The position numbers were made by a program, and so were the translations under genes. Under the pieces are notes generated by a model. The model worked only from the letters and a program-made list of their open reading frames with translations, had not been told where the DNA came from and did no database searches. DNA of 11,164 nt from Candidatus Woesearchaeota archaeon (GTDB lineage Archaea > Nanobdellota > Nanobdellia > Woesearchaeales > WJKR01). This document shows positions 6,003-11,164 of this stretch, piece after piece (the first letter of the stretch is position 1; every line of letters begins with the position of its first letter). The stretch is from assembly GCA_014729015.1 (NCBI GenBank), contig WJKR01000029.1:1-11164 (forward strand). Direction: 5' to 3'.

Positions 6003-6458
6003 ATGGGATTCGGCAACGTCGCAACGACCATCATCCTCTTCATCGCCGTCATGCTCCTCGCAACAGGCGTCATCATCACCATCAACAACCATGTGCAGCA
6101 ATCGCAAGACAGCATGAAAATACAAGCAGACGCCCTCAACAACCAAATAAAGACCAGTATCCTCATCACTGAGGTCAACTACACTAGCGGCAACCTCGTT
6201 CTTTACATCACCAACGACGGCAAGACGACACTCAAGACCAGCAAGGTCGACGTCTTCGTCGACGCCGACTTCATCCCCCGCAACACCACGGGACGCAACA
6301 TCACCATCGAACCGAGCACGGACACGACCAACCCAGGACTCTGGGACCCTGACGAAGTGCTCAAGATAAACGTGACCAAAACGCTCGACGCAGGCCAGCA
6401 CCGCGTCGCCGTCACGACACAATACGGCAATAAGGACGAAGAACTCTTCTCCACATGA
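6003..6458 (+). CDS. Archaellum stator protein, ArlF/ArlG family
   Basis: This 151-residue protein has an uncleaved-looking N-terminal helix, GFGNVATTIILFIAVMLLATGVIITI (2-27), and an exported beta-sandwich of archaellin-like fold. In characterised archaella ArlF and ArlG form the stator in the pseudoperiplasm, with ArlF binding the S-layer. The MGFG start and the strand pattern LVLYITNDGKTTL...VDVFVDADFIP...LWDPDEVLKINV fit this family. I cannot firmly separate ArlF from ArlG, and only one such gene is present. Four sequons (59, 94, 99, 123) fit an outer-surface location. The ATG at 6003 is chosen over GTG 5997 because AGGTG lies five bases upstream of 6003, whereas GTG 5997 overlaps it. It is the first gene of the motor operon; its TGA stop is part of the next gene's ribosome binding region. 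Confidence 0.85.
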   Translation: MGFGNVATTIILFIAVMLLATGVIITINNHVQQSQDSMKIQADALNNQIKTSILITEVNYTSGNLVLYITNDGKTTLKTSKVDVFVDADFIPRNTTGRNITIEPSTDTTNPGLWDPDEVLKINVTKTLDAGQHRVAVTTQYGNKDEELFST

Positions 6459-6470
6459 GGTGAGAAACGA

Positions 6471-7190
6471 TTGGCAGAAGACACGCACATGGGCGAGAAA
6501 TACCTCAACATAACCCTTGAACGCGACGAGCTCTCCAGGAACCTCGGCGGCGGCATCCCCCGCAACAGCCTCATACTCCTCGAAGGAGAAGACGGTTCAG
6601 GGAAGAGCATCATCGCCCAACGGCTCGTCTACGCAATGGTAGAACATCGGACGACCGTCACCTACATCTCCACGGAGCTCAACACCATGACCTTCGTCGA
6701 GCAGATGGACAGCATGGACTACGACATCAAGAAAGCACTCCTCAACGGCGACCTCCTCTTCATCCCCATGTTCCCGCTCCTCGGCTACACCTCCCTGGAC
6801 CCGGACTTCTTCAACAACCTCCTCGACAACAAGGAGCTCTTCAGGAGCGAAGTCATCGTCTTCGACACGCTCAGCTTCCTCCTCGTCCACAAAACCATGA
6901 ACCACAAGCAAGCGTTCAATGTCATCAACCTCCTCAAGCGATTCACCGCCCTCGGCAAGACCATCATCTTCTGCGTCGACGACAAGCACCTCAACGAGAC
7001 GTTCCTCACCCTGCTCAGAGGCGTCTGCGACATCTACATGACCGTCGCGGTCAAGAGCTTCGCTGGGCAGAGCGTCAGGGTCATCAGCACGCACCGGTTC
7101 AAAAGGCCGGAAGCATCCTTCATCACCAACATCCCCTTCAAGATAGAACCAGGGAAGGGACTTACTATCGAGATAGCATCATTCGAATAA
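6471..7190 (+). CDS. arlH: ArlH, KaiC-like ATP-binding archaellum motor protein
   Basis: ArlH (FlaH) is a RecA/KaiC-family protein that binds nucleotide, forms a ring and docks on ArlI under the motor. The 239 residues are the usual length. Walker A is GEDGSGKS at 39-46 and the Walker B strand EVIVFDTLSF at 127-136, with D132. The residues after that Asp (TLS) lack the Glu of an active hydrolase, as is known for this family, where binding rather than fast hydrolysis matters. The TTG start at 6471 is supported by GAGGTGAG at 6457-6464, which overlaps the upstream stop codon; ATG 6489 has no such site and would remove the first six residues. The 12-base gap suggests translational coupling with the ArlF/G gene. 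Leucine codons are mostly CTC. Confidence 0.95.
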   Translation: MAEDTHMGEKYLNITLERDELSRNLGGGIPRNSLILLEGEDGSGKSIIAQRLVYAMVEHRTTVTYISTELNTMTFVEQMDSMDYDIKKALLNGDLLFIPMFPLLGYTSLDPDFFNNLLDNKELFRSEVIVFDTLSFLLVHKTMNHKQAFNVINLLKRFTALGKTIIFCVDDKHLNETFLTLLRGVCDIYMTVAVKSFAGQSVRVISTHRFKRPEASFITNIPFKIEPGKGLTIEIASFE

Positions 7191-7221
7191 ACAAACATGT
7201 CCACGACAAGAGAGGACGCCT

Positions 7222-8868
7222 ATGGGACGAGCAGGGAAGATAACTAAGCACCAAGAGACCATGGAACTCGCCATGGCGCACTACCCCCACTTCCGGCGCT
7301 ACATCGACGAGTTCATCAAGCACGCACCGACCCCGAAGTATTTCACGAAGCTGGAATACAGCATGAAGGGAGAGGAGTACACTAACCTGATCTATCCCGT
7401 AGGCGAACCTCTCTTTGTCCACATCTACAAGCCGGAAGGAGAACCCACCAAGTACATCGTCATCGAGCCGCAGATGGACGAAGAGACCAAGAAGGTCAAT
7501 GACACCATCCTCGACAGGATGGTCGAGATAGCCCACCGCTTGCCCGTACCGGACAAGACTGAAGACATCACGCCCGTCCTCGTCAAAATACTCAACGAAG
7601 TCGTCATCATAGGAACCTACCAATCAGGTAACATCCTCAAGGCGAGGATGTCTAACAAGGTGCTCCTCAACCAAGAACAATATGACATCGTCAAGTACTA
7701 TCTGCTCCGCAACCGCGTCGGGTACAGCAAGCTTGAACCGCTGTTCAACGACCCCTACATCGAAGACATCCACTGCGTCGGCATCGGCAACATAAAACTC
7801 GTCCACAAAATATTCGAGATGCTCCGCTGCAACCTGGAATTCCCCGAAGACATCGGGCTCAACAAATACATCTTAGAGACCTCGGAACGGGTCGAGCGGC
7901 CCGTCAGCGACAGCCACCCCGTCGTCGACGCCGTCATGCCCGACGGTTCCCGTGTCAACTTCATCTACGGCAGGGAGATATCACGTGAGGGATCTAGCTT
8001 CACGGTACGAAAGTTCTCGGAAGTGCCCATCAGCATCATCGAAATCATCAACTTCGAAACCATGAGCGCAGACATAGCAGCGTACCTCTGGCTCTGCCTC
8101 GAGAACGGCATGAACATCTTCGTCTGCGGAGAGACCGCTTCAGGGAAGACTACGACGTTGAACGCATCAGCAGCGTTCATCAAGCCAGACGCCAAGATAT
8201 ACACGGTCGAGAACACCGCAGAGGTTACCATGCCCCACGACACATGGCAACACCTCGTCACTAGGGAATCAGGCAAAGACACCGACGTCGACATGTTCAC
8301 CCTACTCATAGCCGCACTGCGAAGCCGCCCCAACTACATCATCGTCGGCGAGATCAGAGGCGTAGAAGGGAACGTCGCGTTCCAAGCCATGCAGACAGGC
8401 CACCCCGTCATGAGCACGTTCCACGCAGGCAGCGTCCACAGCATGGTGCAACGACTCACCGGTCACCCCATCGACGTGCCTATAGCATTTATTGACAACC
8501 TCAACGTCGTGCTCATCCAGCAAGCCGTCGGCGTCGGCGACCGATTCGTCAGGCGCATCATCAGTGTGTCGGAGATCGAGCGCTACTACGACGTCGAGAA
8601 CAAGGTCATCAGCAGGCGGGTGTTCAACTGGGATCCCTACAAGGACGAGCATCGCTTTTCAGGATACTATAACAGCTTCATCCTCGAGAAGAAGATTGCG
8701 CCGAAGATTGGCATGGCAGACTCGAAGGAGATTTACGTCGAGCTCGAGCGAAGGGCCAAGATCCTCAGGAAGATGCACGAACTCCACATCTTCAACTACT
8801 ACGAGGTGTACAAGGTCATCAAGACGTTCTACACCGAAGGCGTGCAAGCTCTGCCCTTCGAGGTATAG
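7222..8868 (+). CDS. arlI: ArlI, archaellum assembly and rotation ATPase
   Basis: ArlI (FlaI) is the hexameric secretion ATPase that drives both filament assembly and rotation from the cytoplasmic face. The 548 residues match the family. The N-terminal domain covers about 1-280. The C-terminal RecA core shows Walker A GETASGKTT (303-311), the Asp-box glutamate in VENTAE (E330), Walker B IIVGEIRG (373-380, catalytic E377) and the His box TGHPVMSTFHAG (392-403). All key residues are intact, so the enzyme should be active. The ATG is preceded by AGAGGA with five bases of spacing. It lies between arlH and arlJ in the standard order. From about base 8650 onward GAG replaces GAA and codon choice begins to shift toward G endings. 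Confidence 0.96.
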   Translation: MGRAGKITKHQETMELAMAHYPHFRRYIDEFIKHAPTPKYFTKLEYSMKGEEYTNLIYPVGEPLFVHIYKPEGEPTKYIVIEPQMDEETKKVNDTILDRMVEIAHRLPVPDKTEDITPVLVKILNEVVIIGTYQSGNILKARMSNKVLLNQEQYDIVKYYLLRNRVGYSKLEPLFNDPYIEDIHCVGIGNIKLVHKIFEMLRCNLEFPEDIGLNKYILETSERVERPVSDSHPVVDAVMPDGSRVNFIYGREISREGSSFTVRKFSEVPISIIEIINFETMSADIAAYLWLCLENGMNIFVCGETASGKTTTLNASAAFIKPDAKIYTVENTAEVTMPHDTWQHLVTRESGKDTDVDMFTLLIAALRSRPNYIIVGEIRGVEGNVAFQAMQTGHPVMSTFHAGSVHSMVQRLTGHPIDVPIAFIDNLNVVLIQQAVGVGDRFVRRIISVSEIERYYDVENKVISRRVFNWDPYKDEHRFSGYYNSFILEKKIAPKIGMADSKEIYVELERRAKILRKMHELHIFNYYEVYKVIKTFYTEGVQALPFEV

Positions 8869-8874
8869 AAGAAC

Positions 8875-10545
8875 ATGGTCACCGTCATCAACAAGATAGG
8901 ATACAAGGGTTTCGGGGACTTCTTCCTGCGTATGGTACTCCCCGTCCTCATCACCACGTTCGTCTTCTCCGCGGGTGTCCTCCTCTTGCTCGAACTCCCT
9001 TGGTATATCCCCGCCATCCTCCTCGGCATCGGCGTCGTCTTCGTCATCGCGTACCCCATCGTGGTCGTGGAGCGGCAGAAGGTGAACGTCCAGGAGAACA
9101 TCCACCTCTTCATCACCTATGCCGGCACCATCAGTACCATCGACCTGGACAGGAGCACGTTCTTCAAGAAGGTGGCGCAGAAGAAGAAGTATGGCTTCAT
9201 CAGCGACGTCGCCGAGAAGGCGGTGTACTTGGCGAAGGAGTGGAACCTCGGATTCGCGCAGACTCTCAGGAAGCTCGCCGTGTACAGCCCGAGCAAGATA
9301 TTCGCTGACTTCCTGGACCGGTTCGCGGCCATCATGGATTTCGGCGGAGAGCTGCAGACATTCCTCGGCGACGAGCAGGACGCGGTGATGAGCGACTATG
9401 AGAGCGTGTACAAGCAATCGCTCAACAACATTGGCATGTTGCGGGAGGTGTTCATCGCCATCACGATCAGCGTCGCGTTCGGCATGAGCATCAGCCTGCT
9501 GCTGCCCTTGTTGCAGGGCGTGAGCATCCTCATCGCGGTGAAATGGGCGCTTGTCGGGCTTATCGCCGTCGACCTGTTGCTCGTCGCCTTGATCATGGGG
9601 TTCATCCCTTCCGATGACCTCTGCCACAAGCTCAAGCACAGGGATGAAGGGACCAAGCTGCTATGGAGGTCGTTCTTCATCGTGTTGCCGTTATCGCTCA
9701 TCCTGACCGCGGGCGTCTTCCTGTACACCAAGATCTCCTTCCTCCTCGTGGTCGCCATCGGCGTCACTCCCTTCCTGATCACTGGCATGTTCGCCTCTCG
9801 CGAGGAGAACGCCGTGTTCAAGCGGGACAAGGCGTTCCCGTCGTTCATCCGCGCGTTGGGCAGCACGATTTATTCTCGGCAGGGCGGCATCATCTCCTCG
9901 TTGCAGGCGTTGCGCGTCCACGATTTCGGTGTCCTTAACCCCATGGTGGTCAACTTGTACCGGCGGTTGAAGCTGGGGAGCGACCGGGATCGGAGCTGGT
10001 ACTTCTTCGCGGCGGAGTCCGGCAGCAACTTAATCAATTATTTCGTGCACATCTTCGCTGAGAGCGTGTATCTCGGTGGGCACGCGCTGAAGATCGGGGA
10101 GATTATCAGCAATAATTTCACCCGGTTGATTAATCTGCGCACGTTGCGCCAGCAGCAGGCCAGCGCGTTGCGCGGCGCGTTGTACGGTTCTCTCGTGGGC
10201 TTCATCGCTACTATTTATATCACGGTGAGCATCACCACCATCCTGGCGCAGATGTTCAGCAGCGCGTTCGTCGCGACTTCGGGTAATAGCAACGTCGGTA
10301 ATCTTGTGAGCAGTATCATCCCACCTATTCCTGAGGTGAACATGACTATGGTGTCTATCTACATCGGGTTGTTGATCATCATTCATTCATTCGTCTCCAG
10401 CTTTATCATTAAGGTCGTGGACGGCGGTCATCGGATGGCGTTCTTCTTTGACTTTACGCTCATGTTGTGGATCGGGGCGGTGCTGTCCATCGTGGTGCCA
10501 TTGGTCAGCGAGAAGCTGTTCCTGCCGGCGGTAGGGATAGGATGA
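8875..10545 (+). CDS. arlJ: ArlJ, archaellum polytopic membrane platform protein
   Basis: ArlJ (FlaJ) is the membrane platform on which ArlI acts, related to the T2SF/GspF proteins of type II secretion and type IV pili. The 556 residues show predicted helices near 20-40, 44-65, 191-211, 219-243, 264-284, 286-306, 434-460, 491-513 and 522-543. Two large cytoplasmic loops, about 70-190 and 310-430, are the paired T2SF domains; the second contains FPSFIRALGSTIYSRQGG, typical of the family. The start codon lies six bases after the arlI stop. The nearest ribosome binding site, GAGGT at 8860-8864, is inside arlI, ten bases upstream. Codon use changes along the gene: leucine is mainly CTC at the 5' end and mainly TTG in the 3' half. 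It is the last gene of the motor operon. Confidence 0.95.
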   Translation: MVTVINKIGYKGFGDFFLRMVLPVLITTFVFSAGVLLLLELPWYIPAILLGIGVVFVIAYPIVVVERQKVNVQENIHLFITYAGTISTIDLDRSTFFKKVAQKKKYGFISDVAEKAVYLAKEWNLGFAQTLRKLAVYSPSKIFADFLDRFAAIMDFGGELQTFLGDEQDAVMSDYESVYKQSLNNIGMLREVFIAITISVAFGMSISLLLPLLQGVSILIAVKWALVGLIAVDLLLVALIMGFIPSDDLCHKLKHRDEGTKLLWRSFFIVLPLSLILTAGVFLYTKISFLLVVAIGVTPFLITGMFASREENAVFKRDKAFPSFIRALGSTIYSRQGGIISSLQALRVHDFGVLNPMVVNLYRRLKLGSDRDRSWYFFAAESGSNLINYFVHIFAESVYLGGHALKIGEIISNNFTRLINLRTLRQQQASALRGALYGSLVGFIATIYITVSITTILAQMFSSAFVATSGNSNVGNLVSSIIPPIPEVNMTMVSIYIGLLIIIHSFVSSFIIKVVDGGHRMAFFFDFTLMLWIGAVLSIVVPLVSEKLFLPAVGIG

Positions 10546-10547
10546 GG

Positions 10548-10580
10548 TAGCGAGCGCTAGATTGCAAGCATGGTCTTTTT
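10548..10580 (+). terminator. Weak terminator candidate after arlJ
   Basis: TAGCG and CGCTA (10548-10559) form a small inverted repeat with a two-base centre just after the arlJ stop, and TTTTT follows at 10576-10580. The spacing between stem and T-tract is too long for a classic hairpin terminator, but the T-tract alone may serve in an archaeon. A second T5 lies at 10629-10633. The stretch to 10665 holds no gene that I can support. Confidence 0.3.
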
Positions 10581-10650
10581 AAGGATGCGACCGATGAAGA
10601 AGTGGGTGGTGGTAGCGCGCCCCCTTCGTTTTTGTGGGTAGAAAGAAGGA

Positions 10651-10665
10651 ATACAATAAAAAAAA
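10651..10665 (-). terminator. T-tract after the small membrane protein gene
   Basis: Read on the minus strand, a run of eight T residues followed by ATTGTAT begins directly after the TAA stop at 10666-10668. A long T-tract at the end of a gene is the typical archaeal termination signal. No stem was seen. Confidence 0.5.
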
Positions 10666-10899
10666 TTATTTCTTCTTGTCTCTCAGTTCGAGGTTTTGTT
10701 CGTAGATTCTGATGAGTATGACTGTTTGTGCTAGTATTGCTAGTATGACGATGAGTAGTATTTCTATCATTGCCATTTGTCCGTCGAGGAGGTTTTGGTC
10801 GATTGCTGAGAAGAATATCCATACTGCTGCTATGCCGAATATGACCATGAGTGTTCCTATGACTTTCTCGAGGATGTGCGTTTGTATGCGCTTCGCCAT
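10666..10899 (-). CDS. Small two-helix membrane protein
   Basis: I do not recognise a family. The 77-residue product has a basic, amphipathic N-terminus (MAKRIQTHILEK), hydrophobic helices at about 12-32 and 44-65, and a charged C-terminal tail ending RDKKK. A two-helix hairpin with both ends in the cytoplasm is likely. The ATG lies about 26 bases from a strong minus-strand TATA box and lacks a Shine-Dalgarno at normal spacing, so leaderless translation is probable. It is convergent with the archaellum motor operon and downstream of an archaellin-like gene on its own strand, from which it is separated by a terminator. Any link to the archaellum is by location only. Confidence 0.7.
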   Translation of the reverse strand: MAKRIQTHILEKVIGTLMVIFGIAAVWIFFSAIDQNLLDGQMAMIEILLIVILAILAQTVILIRIYEQNLELRDKKK

Positions 10900-10920
10900 C
10901 GTCTTTCCCTATGGTCTCGG

Positions 10921-10930
10921 TTTATATAAA
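10921..10930 (-). promoter_or_regulatory. TATA box of the small two-helix membrane protein gene
   Basis: TTTATATAAA is a perfect palindrome, so it reads the same on the minus strand. Its centre lies 26-27 bases from the start codon at 10899, consistent with a leaderless transcript. No plus-strand gene uses it in this window. Confidence 0.6.
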
Positions 10931-10962
10931 GAATAAAAAAATAAGAGGAGAGGCCCTCTTAT
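10931..10962 (-). terminator. Hairpin plus T-tract terminator overlapping a stop codon
   Basis: ATAAGAGG (10941-10948) and CCTCTTAT (10955-10962) form a perfect 8-bp stem with a six-base loop. On the minus strand the stem is followed at once by TTTTTTATTC. The stop codon of the archaellin-like gene (10959-10961) lies within the stem. The form resembles a bacterial intrinsic terminator and separates that gene from the promoter at 10921-10930. Confidence 0.65.
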
Positions 10963-11164
10963 GGGTACAGGTACACTCTTTCTGTGCTGATGACTTCTGG
11001 TGTGATGAATTGTGTCAGTGTTGGTGTACCTATTTTTGGTATGAAGTTTATTCTTACTTCTTCGTCTTCTACTACTTGTCTTGGTGCTTCGTAGTAGATT
11101 TTTATGACGTCGCCGGTTTGTAGGTTGCCGTCTACTGGGTTGGTGCCTCTTTGGAGGTATTCTA
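10959..11164 (-). CDS. Archaellin-like protein, C-terminal fragment (cut by window edge)
   Basis: The minus-strand frame is open from base 11163 to a TAA at 10959-10961 and encodes 67 residues with no start codon in the window. The sequence runs EYLQRGTNPVDGNLQTGD, then VIKIYYEAPRQVVEDEEV, then RINFIPKIGTPTLTQFITP, ending ERVYLYP. The GD-x-[IV]-x-x-Y strand, the FIPKIGTPT-x-x-x-F-x-TP segment and the hydrophobic-YP ending are typical of archaellin C-termini. They match the ends of the two archaellin-type proteins to the left only in outline. It is probably a third archaellin or minor subunit, transcribed toward the motor operon. The N-terminal signal that would confirm this lies outside the window. 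Confidence 0.75.
   Translation of the reverse strand, partial: EYLQRGTNPVDGNLQTGDVIKIYYEAPRQVVEDEEVRINFIPKIGTPTLTQFITPEVISTERVYLYP

Noticed and set aside
7197..7247. Seventeen-codon frame overlapping the arlI start (MSTTREDAY...)
   Set aside because: There is no ribosome binding site before it, it is out of frame with arlI, and it has no recognisable feature. It is most likely chance.
8659..9639. Minus-strand open frame of 326 codons
   Set aside because: It lies antisense to the end of arlI and start of arlJ and encodes an Asp/Glu/His/Val-rich low-complexity product. ArlI and ArlJ are unmistakable on the plus strand.

Overview
The window is archaeal and carries most of an archaellum (archaeal flagellum) locus. 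ArlH, ArlI and ArlJ are complete and clear. Around them lie a canonical archaellin, a larger divergent archaellin-like protein, an ArlC/D/E-type coiled-coil protein and an ArlF/ArlG-type stator protein. The archaeal assignment rests on these families, on class III (prepilin-peptidase) signal peptides, and on TATA boxes of the TTTATATA/TTTAAATA type preceded by purine-rich BRE-like bases. Lineage cannot be fixed from the sequence. Gene order and the ArlCDE hallmark are of the euryarchaeal type. The small, compact AT-rich intergenic regions between roughly 55% GC genes would also fit a DPANN archaeon, but that is a guess.

Layout, left to right. 1-1383: 3' part of a gene for a membrane-anchored, sequon-rich surface protein, open at the left edge. 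1477-2763: a 428-residue archaellin-like protein with its own promoter. 2903-3853: the canonical archaellin with its own promoter. 3924-4982: an ArlC/D/E-like adaptor with an unusual C-terminal domain and an apparent ATC start. 5009-5392: a small three-helix membrane protein, probably leaderless. 5289-5858 (minus strand): a regulator with two winged-helix-like domains, probably leaderless, overlapping the preceding gene tail to tail. 5859-6002: divergent control region with two TATA boxes, a perfect dyad between them and a 10-codon leader ORF. 6003-10545: tightly packed motor operon arlF/G-arlH-arlI-arlJ. 10666-10899 (minus): a two-helix membrane protein. 10959-11164 (minus): C-terminal end of a further archaellin-like protein, with a hairpin/T-tract terminator at its stop codon.

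How it fits together. The archaellins form the filament after signal cleavage. ArlI is the assembly and rotation ATPase, ArlJ its membrane platform, and ArlH the KaiC-like ring on ArlI. ArlF/G is the stator in the pseudoperiplasm. The ArlC/D/E-like protein forms the cytoplasmic ring and link to chemotaxis. The regulator is divergently transcribed from the motor operon and probably reads the dyad between the two promoters. No prepilin peptidase or chemotaxis gene is in the window. No CRISPR array, tRNA, rRNA or insertion sequence was seen. The longest gene-free stretches are under 150 bases.
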